Positions 17,554 through 26,760 of a DNA stretch of 64,000 nt are shown one piece after another (the first letter of the stretch is position 1; each line of letters begins with the position of its first letter). The notes below the pieces were generated by a model. The model made no database searches and was not told where the DNA came from. It worked only from the letters and a program-made list of their open reading frames with translations. The position numbers were made by a program, and so were the translations under genes. The DNA comes from Verrucomicrobiota bacterium (GTDB lineage: Bacteria > Verrucomicrobiota > Verrucomicrobiia > Opitutales > Opitutaceae), in the NCBI GenBank assembly GCA_023428905.1, contig JAEYWP010000030.1:124001-188000 (forward strand), written 5' to 3'.

Positions 17554-18174
17554 GTGAGCTACTACGTACCGATTGTCCTCGAAAATACCGGCCGCGGAGA
17601 GCGGTCGATGGACATCTATTCCCGGCTGCTGAAGGACCGTATCATCTTCATCGGCACGCCGATCGACGACAACGTCGCGAACGTAGTGATCGCCCAGATG
17701 CTCTTCCTCCAAATGGAGGATCCGAAGAAGGACATCTTCCTGTACATCAACTCCCCCGGCGGCGTTGTCACCGGCGGGATGGCGATCTACGACACGATGA
17801 ACTTCCTGCAGTGCGACATCCAGACGTACTGCATCGGGATGGCTGCGAGCATGAGCACGGTCCTGCTCGCCGCCGGCACGAAGGGGAAGCGCTTTGCCCT
17901 GCCAAACAGCCGGGTGATGATCCACCAGCCCTCGGGCGGTGCGGGCGGTCAGACCGCCGACATCGCGATCGCGGCCAAGGAGATCCTGCGCTGGCGCCAG
18001 ACCCTCAATGAGGTGATCTCACGCCACACCGGGAAGACCGCTGAGCAGGTCGAGCGCGACTCCGACCGCGATTATTACATGAGCGCCCAAGAGGCCAAGG
18101 CCTACGGCATCGTCGACCACGTGGTCGACTCCACGCGTCAGGCTCAAACCCTCGCCGAGGCCAGCGCGGCCTGA
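17554..18174 (+). CDS. clpP: ATP-dependent Clp protease proteolytic subunit
   Basis: 206 aa serine peptidase that forms the tetradecameric ClpP barrel and works with ClpX, encoded just downstream. The triad is Ser99 in [11 protein letters not shown], His124 in [12 protein letters not shown] and Asp173 in [13 protein letters not shown]. It starts at GTG with [20 protein letters not shown], including the propeptide region seen in the family. The gene is 24 nt behind tig and ends at a strong terminator, so clpX likely has its own promoter. Confidence 0.97.
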   Translation: MSYYVPIVLENTGRGERSMDIYSRLLKDRIIFIGTPIDDNVANVVIAQMLFLQMEDPKKDIFLYINSPGGVVTGGMAIYDTMNFLQCDIQTYCIGMAASMSTVLLAAGTKGKRFALPNSRVMIHQPSGGAGGQTADIAIAAKEILRWRQTLNEVISRHTGKTAEQVERDSDRDYYMSAQEAKAYGIVDHVVDSTRQAQTLAEASAA

Positions 18175-18195
18175 GCTCTCCTCCCGTCCTTTCAA

Positions 18196-18225
18196 GCGGA
18201 GCCTACCGGGCTCCGCCTTTTTTTT
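18196..18225 (+). terminator. Intrinsic terminator after clpP
   Basis: Perfect 8-bp stem GCGGAGCC / GGCTCCGC with a 5-nt loop and a following run of eight T residues. The 3' arm and start of the T tract are partly duplicated downstream (ACCGGGCTCCGCCTTT at 18205 and again at 18267), as part of the repeat array described separately. Confidence 0.88.
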
Positions 18226-18406
18226 GCCTGTCCCTTGGCGCAGTCTCGGCCTTTTCGGCCGGGCCCACCGGGCTCCGCCTTTCTTAACCTGTCCCTTATT
18301 CTTGCGCTTCAGGTAGGGCTACTCGGCCCAACCTATTTTTGCCTGTCCCTTGGCGCGGTCGTTTTCGTGCCTGTCCCTTGGCGCGGTCGTTTTCGTGCCT
18401 GTACCC
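18226..18406 (+). repeat. Short direct-repeat cluster between clpP and clpX
   Basis: The 10-mer CCTGTCCCTT recurs at 18227, 18288, 18342 and 18370, with a decayed copy (CCTGTACCC) at 18398. Two copies form a perfect tandem of a 28-bp unit at 18341-18368 and 18369-18396, beginning GCCTGTCCCTTGGCGCGGTC. The earlier copies are each preceded by a version of the terminator arm and T tract, so an approximately 55-62 bp unit of hairpin plus CCTGTCCCTT appears reiterated about three times. It lies in a 403-bp gap without a credible gene. The short frames here are repeat-rich and lack any recognisable domain. Confidence 0.85.
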
Positions 18407-18577
18407 AGGTCCGGTCCCGCCGTTCCCTTCAAGGAAAGCAGAGCTGTGTCGATAAGCAGGGGAACGGAGAGGCATTTCGCGGAACCTTACTTGCGCTAAA
18501 GGACGGCTCTCGTTTCTTGCCGGCCCGGCCTAATCTCCCCTCGACACTCCCTTTCTTCGTCTCACAAGCTCACTTCC
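18407..18577 (+). other. Rest of the clpP-clpX intergenic region
   Basis: Non-coding sequence after the repeats and before clpX. It probably contains the clpX promoter, since a strong terminator separates clpP from clpX. I see no hexamer pair good enough to name, no structured RNA and no clear Shine-Dalgarno sequence before the clpX ATG. Confidence 0.5.
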
Positions 18578-19873
<1,296 letters not shown>

Positions 19874-19876
19874 GCC

Positions 19877-19894
19877 CCTGCCCCGCAGGGCAGG
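19877..19894. terminator. Hairpin between convergent clpX and peptidase genes
   Basis: Perfect 7-bp stem CCTGCCC / GGGCAGG with loop CGCA in the 36-bp gap between the two stops. There is no T tract on either side, so it may only weakly terminate transcription in either direction. Confidence 0.35.
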
Positions 19895-19909
19895 AGCGGC
19901 GGCTTTGAC

Positions 19910-20986
19910 TCACCAATGGGCGTAATCCCCGCGTTCGAGCGAGAGCGCATACTCCACCAGCAGCTTTACGCAGGCCTCGACGTCCTCGAGGTCCACCATC
20001 TCGCTCGGCGTGTGCATGTAGCGCAGGGGGATTGAAACCAGGCCGGTGGCCACGCCGCCGCGTCCCATCTGCAGCGCGCGCGCATCCGTGCCGGTGGGAC
20101 GGGGATCCGCCTCGTATTGAAAGGCGATCTTCAGCCGCTCCGCCGCCTTCACCAGGCCCTTGAAAACCTTGGGGTTGATGTTGGCCCCGCGACAGATCAG
20201 CGGGCCGCCGCCGAGCTTGCTCTCCCCGAACTTGCGGTTGTCGCAATCGGGATGGTCCGTGGCGTGGCTGACGTCGACCGCCACCGCAATGTGGGGATTC
20301 ACTGAATACACGGCGGTGGTGGCGCCGCGCGTGCCGATCTCCTCCTGGGTGGTGGCGACCGACACCACGCGCGCCTGCAGCTTTTTGCGCTGCCGGGAGA
20401 GCCGGTTCAGCGCCTCGCCCACGATGTAGGCCCCGACTTTGTTGTCGAAGGCTCGGGCGGCCCCCACCGAACCGTGAATCAACTCGAATTCGTGGTCATA
20501 TGTCGCGACGTCGCCGATTGCCACCCGGGAAAGGGCGTCCTTCTTGTTCTTCGCCCCGATATCGATCCAGATCTCGTGCCGTTCCGGCACCTTCTTGCGA
20601 TCGCTCTCATCCATCAGGTGGATGGCCCGCTTGCCCGTGACACCCTTGACCGGCCCGGCCTCGGTCTGGATGACGACGCGGCGCCCGGAAATGATACTGC
20701 GGTCGTGACCGCCAATCGTGTCGAAATAGAGGAACCCCTCCTTGTTCACAAAGGTGATGATCAAGCCGAGCTCGTCGATGTGCCCCGCAAACATCAGCAC
20801 CGGATCACCCTTGGGGTGGAGGGTCGCGATGCGGTTGCCCATCGCGTCCTTCTCGTAGGCGTCGGCATTCGGTTTCACGTATTCATCGAAAACCTTCTGG
20901 GCCTCGAATTCGTACCCGGAGGGGGAACGCGCGTGAAGCAGATCAACCAGGAAAGCAGGGGCTTCGTAGTTCGACATGGGGGGCAT
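19910..20986 (-). CDS. M42 family metallopeptidase (glutamyl/leucyl aminopeptidase type)
   Basis: 358 aa. Family M42 cobalt/zinc aminopeptidases assemble into tetrahedral dodecamers that trim short peptides in the cytosol. Metal and catalytic motifs are in order: MFAGHIDELGL, the bridging Asp in ARAFDNKVGAYIV, the Glu pair in ATTQEEIGTRGA, the metal Asp in AVAVDVSHATD, and the C-terminal His in LRYMHTPSEMVD. Database names such as endoglucanase for this family are historical errors. Either ATG at 20986 or ATG at 20977 (MSNYEAPAF) could be used; the second matches the typical N-terminus slightly better. The gene diverges from hisA. Confidence 0.9.
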   Translation of the reverse strand: MPPMSNYEAPAFLVDLLHARSPSGYEFEAQKVFDEYVKPNADAYEKDAMGNRIATLHPKGDPVLMFAGHIDELGLIITFVNKEGFLYFDTIGGHDRSIISGRRVVIQTEAGPVKGVTGKRAIHLMDESDRKKVPERHEIWIDIGAKNKKDALSRVAIGDVATYDHEFELIHGSVGAARAFDNKVGAYIVGEALNRLSRQRKKLQARVVSVATTQEEIGTRGATTAVYSVNPHIAVAVDVSHATDHPDCDNRKFGESKLGGGPLICRGANINPKVFKGLVKAAERLKIAFQYEADPRPTGTDARALQMGRGGVATGLVSIPLRYMHTPSEMVDLEDVEACVKLLVEYALSLERGDYAHW

Positions 20987-21105
20987 CCTCGGAAATTCAC
21001 CGCGCGCGGTAAACCGATTTCCTTGGCGACGGCCCTTCGGAGCTGCGATCCGCGAGATTTTTCTTTGCCAGCGGGGGTCTTTGTCGGGTGTGTTGTCGCC
21101 CGCCT

Positions 21106-21834
21106 ATGATCATTTATCCTGCCATCGACATCAAAGGCGGTCGCTGCGTCCGCCTGACTCAGGGGCGCGCCGACCAGGAAACCGTGTATTCGGAAAATCC
21201 GGCGGAAGTAGCCGCGGAGTTCAAGAAGGCAGGCGCGGAGTGGGTCCATGTGGTCGACCTCGATGGCGCCTTCACCGGTGAATCCAGCAACCTCTCGGTC
21301 GTGCGCGCGATCGCTGCGCTCGGCCTCAAGATCCAGCTGGGCGGCGGGATGCGCCACCGGCTGGCGGTGGAACGTGCGCTCGGGATCGGCGCGACGCGGG
21401 TGGTGATCGGGACGCGCGCAGCCGAGAGCGAGGCCTTTGTCGCCGAGCTGGTACGCGCGTTTGGCGAACGGATCGCGGTCGGGATCGACGCCAAAAATGG
21501 CCAGGTCGCGGTCAAGGGCTGGGTCGCCACCACCGGCACCAGCGCCCTGGAGCTGGCCCGGCGGATGGACACGATCGGCGTGCAGACCCTGATCTACACC
21601 GACATTGGCACCGATGGGATGATGACCGGCCCCAACCTCGCCGCCCAGGAAGCGATGATGAAAGCGGTCAAGGCGGGTGTGATCGCCTCGGGTGGCGTCT
21701 CCCAGCAGAGCGACGTCACCGCCCTGCACGACCTGCGAACCCGCTGCCCCAATCTCAATGGTGTGATCATCGGCAAGGCAATCTACGAGAAGCGGGTCGA
21801 CGTGGCGGAGGCCCTTCGCCAGGGCGCGCGCTGA
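21106..21834 (+). CDS. hisA: ProFAR isomerase HisA (phosphoribosylformimino-AICAR-P isomerase)
   Basis: 242 aa (beta-alpha)8 barrel catalysing the Amadori rearrangement in histidine synthesis. The N-terminus is MIIYPAIDIKGGRCVRL with the first catalytic Asp in AIDIKGG. The second catalytic Asp is in YTDIGTDGMMTGPN, and the phosphate-binding motifs IQLGGGMR and VIASGGVS are present. The start at 21106 is the family start; six in-frame upstream residues are not conserved. No other his genes are adjacent, so the pathway genes are scattered in this genome. Confidence 0.95.
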   Translation: MIIYPAIDIKGGRCVRLTQGRADQETVYSENPAEVAAEFKKAGAEWVHVVDLDGAFTGESSNLSVVRAIAALGLKIQLGGGMRHRLAVERALGIGATRVVIGTRAAESEAFVAELVRAFGERIAVGIDAKNGQVAVKGWVATTGTSALELARRMDTIGVQTLIYTDIGTDGMMTGPNLAAQEAMMKAVKAGVIASGGVSQQSDVTALHDLRTRCPNLNGVIIGKAIYEKRVDVAEALRQGAR

Positions 21835-21862
21835 GCCGCGCCTGCCGGCCGGTACCTCCACG

Positions 21863-23284
21863 TCACGGAGTGTGATCGGCGGTTTTTTCCCGGGCTGCCA
21901 TGTCCGCCGCGATCTCCTCGAGGGGATAGGTGATGATCTCCGCCAGGGTGGGGTGGTACCAGGGCGCGCGCAGCATGTCGTGCACCGTGGCTCCCATCGC
22001 CAATGCTGTATTGAAACAATGGATCAGTTCGCCGGCATCCTTGCCGACGATTTCGGCACCAAGAACCCGGCCGCTGCCGGGCTCGGCGAGGACCTTGACG
22101 TAGCCGTACATCGCGTCCGCGAGGATGGATTTCCCGTGGTCGTTGAACGGGTAACTGGCACGCACATACGGGACCTTCGACTCGATCAGGTCACCCTCGA
22201 GCCGGCCGATCGTCGCGAGCTGCGGATCGGTGAATACGACGTTGAGCAGCAGCGAGTGGTCGATTGGCCGCAGGTTGGGCAGACCGGCCGCGTGCCGCGC
22301 TGCCAGCTCACCCTGGGCCACGGCCACATGCACGATGTCATGGGGCCCGCTCACATCGCCTGCGGCGTAAATGTGCGGGGTGGTGGTCTGCTGAAAGGCA
22401 TTGATTTTGATGCGCCCCTCCAGGGTCAGCTCCACCCCGGCGGCGTCCAGGTCCAGCCCTTCGGTGTTCGGTTTCCGTCCGAGGGCGTTAAACAGGTAGC
22501 GGGCCGTCCGCGACTCGGTGCGCCCCTGGTGGGTGAAGGTCACGGTCACCTGGTGGGCATCGCCGGAGACCTGGTCCAGCCGGGTACCCGCGATCAGCTC
22601 GATACCCTCGTCGCGAAACGCCTGCTGCACCACGCTGCTGGCTTCCGGCGAATGGTCGCGCAGGATGTTCGGGCTGCGCTGGATGAGGGTGACGCGCGAG
22701 CCGATGCGGTTGAGGAACTGGGCCAGTTCGCACGCCACGATGCCGCCGCCGAGCACGATGATGCTTTCGGGGACATAATCGAGGTCGAGGATCTCATCGC
22801 TGGTGAAGGACGGGGTGGCAGCCAGACCGGGAACGGGGGGCGAGCTGATACGGGAGCCCGTGGCGACGAGGAAATGCGCTCCGCGCAAGTGCGTGCCGTC
22901 TTCCAGCGCAACGGTGTGCGGGTCGAGAAAACGCGCCTTGCTTCGATAGAGGTCGTAGTTGCCGGAGGTCATCACCTGTTCGCGGTAGCCGGCAAACTCG
23001 TCGATGATGCGTTTCTTGCGCGCGTGCATCGCCTTCATGTCCGGCGAGGCCTGCGGGATGTTCAGGCCGAAAGTCGCGCCCTTCTGCGCGAGGTGCAGCA
23101 CGTCGGTCATGTAAAGGAGCGTCTTTGATGGCATGCATCCGTGGAGAATGCAGAGCCCCCCGAGAACCTTGCCGCCATCGACGATCGCCACCGTCTTTCC
23201 CAGGCCGCGCGCCACCCGGGCTGCGTTGAAGCCGGCGCTGCCGCCGCCGATCACCACGAAGTCATACGATCTGGTGCTTCCCAT
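21863..23284 (-). CDS. Dihydrolipoamide dehydrogenase-like FAD/NAD(P) oxidoreductase
   Basis: 473 aa class I pyridine-nucleotide disulfide oxidoreductase. The FAD motif is FVVIGGGSAGFNAARVAR and the redox-active disulfide is in GGLCILHGCMPSK (a CX4C pair). The second dinucleotide motif is IIVLGGGIVACELAQFL, IYAAGDVSG binds FAD, and the C-terminal dimer-interface motif is YHPTLAEIITYPLEE. It resembles dihydrolipoamide dehydrogenase and the MerA core, but has no lipoyl or heavy-metal domain. No 2-oxoacid dehydrogenase or mer genes are nearby, so substrate and partner are unknown. The ATG at 23284 (MGSTRSYDFVV) fits the family. The gene converges on hisA and starts 47 nt before the end of the glycan cassette. 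Confidence 0.88.
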   Translation of the reverse strand: MGSTRSYDFVVIGGGSAGFNAARVARGLGKTVAIVDGGKVLGGLCILHGCMPSKTLLYMTDVLHLAQKGATFGLNIPQASPDMKAMHARKKRIIDEFAGYREQVMTSGNYDLYRSKARFLDPHTVALEDGTHLRGAHFLVATGSRISSPPVPGLAATPSFTSDEILDLDYVPESIIVLGGGIVACELAQFLNRIGSRVTLIQRSPNILRDHSPEASSVVQQAFRDEGIELIAGTRLDQVSGDAHQVTVTFTHQGRTESRTARYLFNALGRKPNTEGLDLDAAGVELTLEGRIKINAFQQTTTPHIYAAGDVSGPHDIVHVAVAQGELAARHAAGLPNLRPIDHSLLLNVVFTDPQLATIGRLEGDLIESKVPYVRASYPFNDHGKSILADAMYGYVKVLAEPGSGRVLGAEIVGKDAGELIHCFNTALAMGATVHDMLRAPWYHPTLAEIITYPLEEIAADMAAREKTADHTP

Positions 23285-23330
23285 AGGACGATCATCGTAG
23301 CCGCCATCCCGCGATTTGCGAATCCTTCCC

Positions 23331-24701
23331 TCAACGTCCCCGGCCAAAGAGCATCACGTTGATCGTCTTGAGCACGATCGATGCATCGAGGGTGAAGGAG
23401 AAGTGACGAATGTAATACAGGTCGTACTCCAGCTTGCGCTGGGTGTCCTCAAGATTGGCCCCGTAGGGATAGTTCACCTGGGCCCAGCCGGTGATGCCGG
23501 GCCGGACAAGGTGCCGGACATGGTAGGAAGGGATCTCCCGGTCGTATTTTTCCACCAGCCGGTCCCACTCCGCGCGCGGGCCAATCAGGCTCATCTCGCC
23601 GCGGAGCACGTTCCAAAGCTGGGGCAGCTCATCCAGGCGCGACGCCCGCAACCAGCGGCCGATGCGGGTTACCCGCATGTCACCAGGTTGTGCATACGGG
23701 TCACCGTCCGCGGCGGGCCGCATGGTGCGGAATTTGTGCAGCCGGAACGGGGTCCGAAACTTGCCGATGCGGGTCTGGGTGAAGAACACCGAGCCGCGGT
23801 CCTCCAGCGCGACCAGCAACCCGATCAGCAGGCAGAGGGGGCTCAGGAGCACGAGGCCGGCAAGGGAGAAGCCGATGTCACTCGCGCGCTTGATGCGTTC
23901 GAACACCGGCTCGCGCGCAACCCGGAAGCCCTCCTGGAAGAGCCAGGTCTGGTTCAGGCGGTAGAGGGGAATCTTGCGCCAGTAGACCTGGTGGAAGAGC
24001 TCGAGGGTGTAGGTGGGAATGCCGCCGAAATAGAGGTCGACCAGCTGCTGCGAGGTTTCGGCGCTGACCTCGCGATTAGATTCGCGCAGGACGATCGCTT
24101 CGACCGCGAGCTCCCGCCGGCGCATCCGCTCCAGCAGTTCGGAAAACACCGGCGGCACCACACCGGCCTGCGCCATCGGCGCGGTGGTCCCGCTCTGGCC
24201 GCGCGCGATCAGAAGCGGTTGCCGCATCTTGAAGCGGACCCACTCGTCCTTCAGCGCCTGGGCGCTGGCGTGGTCTCCGATAAAGACAATGCTGCGCTGC
24301 TGCTGAGAGTCGCGGTAGCGCCAGTGCAATACCCGGCGGACGATCAGCGTGGCCGGAATCAGGAGCAGGAAGGTGAGGGCCAGCGCGGCGCGGCTGCTCT
24401 GGAGGGGGTAACCGACCGGGATCAGGACAAAGGTGACCAGCAGGGTGCCGGCCCCGGCAAGGAGGATGGCCAGGGTGTGCTGGCTCGCGTAGTCCACGCT
24501 GAGCATGTCGGTCTGGAGCTTGTACCCGTCGATCAGATACAGGGCGGCGACCAGGCCGAAAAAGGGGACCAGCAGAGGTTCCACGATCAGGCCGCCGTGC
24601 GGGTGCACGCCGCGGGCCCAGGCCATCCCGTTCAGGATCACCGCCAGCGAAACGGCGTCGGCGCCGAGGAGTGCGAGGGTGGCCTTTCTGCCGGGACTCA
24701 T
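23331..24701 (-). CDS. Undecaprenyl-phosphate sugar-1-phosphate transferase (PHPT family)
   Basis: 456 aa integral membrane enzyme expected to load the first sugar-1-phosphate of a repeat unit onto undecaprenyl phosphate. The N-terminal half carries four to five membrane segments (about 8-145) and a Rossmann-like CoA-binding-type domain (VFIGDHASAQALKDEW). The C-terminal catalytic half begins at RASDIGFSLAGLVLLSPLC. It includes FRLHKFRTMRPAADGDPYA, ASRLDELPQLWNVLRGEMSL, GPRAEWDRLVEKYD and LVRPGITGWAQVNYPYG, the standard bacterial sugar transferase signature. The start at 24701 directly precedes the first membrane segment. It is the last gene of the 21-gene cassette, 47 nt behind a GT4 gene. 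Confidence 0.92.
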   Translation of the reverse strand: MSPGRKATLALLGADAVSLAVILNGMAWARGVHPHGGLIVEPLLVPFFGLVAALYLIDGYKLQTDMLSVDYASQHTLAILLAGAGTLLVTFVLIPVGYPLQSSRAALALTFLLLIPATLIVRRVLHWRYRDSQQQRSIVFIGDHASAQALKDEWVRFKMRQPLLIARGQSGTTAPMAQAGVVPPVFSELLERMRRRELAVEAIVLRESNREVSAETSQQLVDLYFGGIPTYTLELFHQVYWRKIPLYRLNQTWLFQEGFRVAREPVFERIKRASDIGFSLAGLVLLSPLCLLIGLLVALEDRGSVFFTQTRIGKFRTPFRLHKFRTMRPAADGDPYAQPGDMRVTRIGRWLRASRLDELPQLWNVLRGEMSLIGPRAEWDRLVEKYDREIPSYHVRHLVRPGITGWAQVNYPYGANLEDTQRKLEYDLYYIRHFSFTLDASIVLKTINVMLFGRGR

Positions 24702-24748
24702 GCGGGGTGATCGAAGTCTCCTCCGGGGTGGGCGGGTGGCAAGAGCCT

Positions 24749-25939
24749 TCAGCCGGTCGTTTCCAGCAGGAGGCGATGCCACACCTCCGCGGCGCGAGCG
24801 GGGCCGCGGTGAGGTGCGGCAAAACGGTCCAACGCCTCCTCCTGGCGGCGACGTGCCTCCGGGTCCGCCCCCGCGAGGGTTCGGACAAATGCGGCCACCG
24901 ACGCCGGATCCCCTCCCGAGAATGCCGCGCCGAGGTGGTGGTCGTGCACCAACTGGGCCAGCTCCGACCCGTCGGGAGCCAGCGCCAGCACGGGGCGAGC
25001 GACACCGGTGATGCCGTAAAGCTTGCTGGGAAAGACGAGCGACTCGCAGCCCCGGCGCAGGGTGACCAGGTGCAGATCCCCCGCCGAAAGTGTCTCGGCC
25101 AGGCGGCTGCGCGGTTGAGCGGGAAGGAAACGCAGGTTGCCCAGCCCCGCCGCGCTGACCTCGCGCTGCAGCGAGGCCAGGCGGGCCCCGCCCCCGACAA
25201 AGACGAGCTGTATCCGTGGTTCGGACGCCAGCAGCCGCGCCACCGGCACGACCGCTTCGAAGCTGTGCACCCGGCCGAGGTTTCCGGAATACATCAGCAC
25301 AAAGGCGTCCGAGAGTCCGTGCTCCGCTCGCCATGCCCCGCATTCCACCCGCCGCACCCCCGCGGGCGCCCAGTTTTCGCACACCCGCACGGCGGCTCCC
25401 GGGACGCCGCGGCTCCGGACCAACGCCGCCATGTCGGCGCCGGGCACCACGCAGGCGACGGCAGCACGCCAGGCGCGGTCGCGCATCCCGCGCAGGAGGT
25501 TGGCGGCTTTGACACCGGAAACCGCCGTCGCCACTTCCGGAAAAATATCCTGCACCCAGTGAATGGGCTTCGCCCCGCGGGAGCGCACCAGGCCCGTCAC
25601 CGCGGCCCCGAGCATCGGGGGGTCCGTCATCGCGACCACAATGTCACCGGCCTGGAGCGTTTCCTGCAGCCGGCGGCGGACGCCTGCGAGGTAGCTGAGA
25701 AAATCCACTGCGCGCCCGGCGAGGGAAAAGCGACCCAGCCCGGTGGCGCGCACCCGCGTGATCGAGACGCCGGCATGTTCCTCCGTCACCGCTTCGCTTC
25801 CCGGCGGAAGCCGGGTCTGAACCGATATCCGGTGGCCCCGCGCCGCGAGCGCCTCCGCCAGGTCGGCCAGGAGCTGCCCGGTCGCGGGGTGCTCCGGCCA
25901 GTAGAAGCGATTCACAAAATGAATACGGGGCGTCTTCAT
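24749..25939 (-). CDS. Glycosyltransferase family 4 (WcaI-like)
   Basis: 396 aa GT-B enzyme. The N-terminal acceptor domain starts IHFVNRFYWPEHPATGQLLA, typical of WcaI/colanic-acid-type transferases. The donor domain shows LMYSGNLGRVHSFEA, LVFVGGGARLASLQRE and the nucleotide-sugar region SLVFPSKLYGITGVARPVLA. The first Glu of the usual EX7E motif is not obvious, as in the WcaI subgroup. The start at 25939 overlaps the upstream GT2 stop by 4 nt (ATGA). Donor and acceptor cannot be predicted. The penultimate position in the cassette, next to the initiating transferase, would suit an early sugar addition, but that is conjecture. Confidence 0.88.
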   Translation of the reverse strand: MKTPRIHFVNRFYWPEHPATGQLLADLAEALAARGHRISVQTRLPPGSEAVTEEHAGVSITRVRATGLGRFSLAGRAVDFLSYLAGVRRRLQETLQAGDIVVAMTDPPMLGAAVTGLVRSRGAKPIHWVQDIFPEVATAVSGVKAANLLRGMRDRAWRAAVACVVPGADMAALVRSRGVPGAAVRVCENWAPAGVRRVECGAWRAEHGLSDAFVLMYSGNLGRVHSFEAVVPVARLLASEPRIQLVFVGGGARLASLQREVSAAGLGNLRFLPAQPRSRLAETLSAGDLHLVTLRRGCESLVFPSKLYGITGVARPVLALAPDGSELAQLVHDHHLGAAFSGGDPASVAAFVRTLAGADPEARRRQEEALDRFAAPHRGPARAAEVWHRLLLETTG

Positions 25940-26757
25940 TCGTGTCCCCGACGGGCCCGCCGGATTTCGCGGCCGATCCAATGTTCGTACCTGGCCATCA
26001 GCAGGCAGTAGGCGAAACCCGCCCGTCCTTCGAGGAAGCCGCCCCGCAGGCCGTATTGGTAGGCGAAACGGAGCAGCCCCCGCGCCGGCAGTCGTTGGCT
26101 GAGGGCTTTGAGCGTCCGCCTTCGCACCAACGCGTCGCGCGCGAAAAGGCTGCGCCATGCGACGGGCGCCGCTCCTCCACGCTCCAGAAACGCCGCTGCC
26201 TCGTGGCGGGCGTAACGACGGTGTTTTTCCACCAGCGCCTCCTCCCCGTCGGAGGAAAGGTGGTGCAGGTAGGCGTGCGCCAGTTTGCCGAGACGGGTGC
26301 CGGGCGCCTCCCGCTGGCCATGCCCGACCTGTACGAAGCGGAAGCGGTCCGGCCGTACAAAGCGCGCCTGATAGGCGGGAAAGTCGGTGCAGCGGGGAAT
26401 CCACCGCCCGCGGTAGATCATCCGGGGAGCCACCAGGTATCCGTCGTTCGTATCGCCGGGGTTGCCGCTCACCGCCGCGAGCTCCGCAACCAGCTCCGGA
26501 GTGAGCCGCTCGTCGGCATCGAGGTGAAAAAGCCACTGATGCCGGAAACGGACGCCGCTGTGGGCGAAGTTTCGCTGTTGGGCGAAATCGGCGAAAGGAT
26601 TCGTCACCACCCGGGCCCCCGCCTGCCGGGCGATGTCGGCGGTGCGGTCGGTCGAACCGGAGTCGATCACGACAATGTCGTCCGACCCGGCGGCACTGAG
26701 GATGCAGTCGCTCAACTGCCTTTCCTCGTTCAGGGTGAGAATGACGACCGAAAACAT
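25936..26757 (-). CDS. Glycosyltransferase family 2 (WaaE/KdtX-like)
   Basis: 273 aa GT-A enzyme. It has the nucleotide-binding start FSVVILTLNEERQLSDCI, IVVIDSGSTDRTADIARQAG, the acceptor-side FADFAQQRNFAHSG and the metal-binding LFHLDADERLTPEL (DAD). This pattern is that of the WaaE/KdtX branch, whose members often add sugars to LPS core or to lipid-linked glycans. Downstream aromatic/basic segments (YRGRWIPRCTDFPAYQARF) fit that subgroup. It lies 3 nt after the ligase-like gene and overlaps the next GT4 gene by 4 nt. Confidence 0.9.
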   Translation of the reverse strand: MFSVVILTLNEERQLSDCILSAAGSDDIVVIDSGSTDRTADIARQAGARVVTNPFADFAQQRNFAHSGVRFRHQWLFHLDADERLTPELVAELAAVSGNPGDTNDGYLVAPRMIYRGRWIPRCTDFPAYQARFVRPDRFRFVQVGHGQREAPGTRLGKLAHAYLHHLSSDGEEALVEKHRRYARHEAAAFLERGGAAPVAWRSLFARDALVRRRTLKALSQRLPARGLLRFAYQYGLRGGFLEGRAGFAYCLLMARYEHWIGREIRRARRGHE

Positions 26758-26760
26758 GGT

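Noticed and set aside
21863..23284. Calling the flavoprotein mercuric reductase
   Set aside because: It lacks the heavy-metal-binding N-terminal domain and has no mer neighbours; only the general disulfide oxidoreductase assignment is supported.
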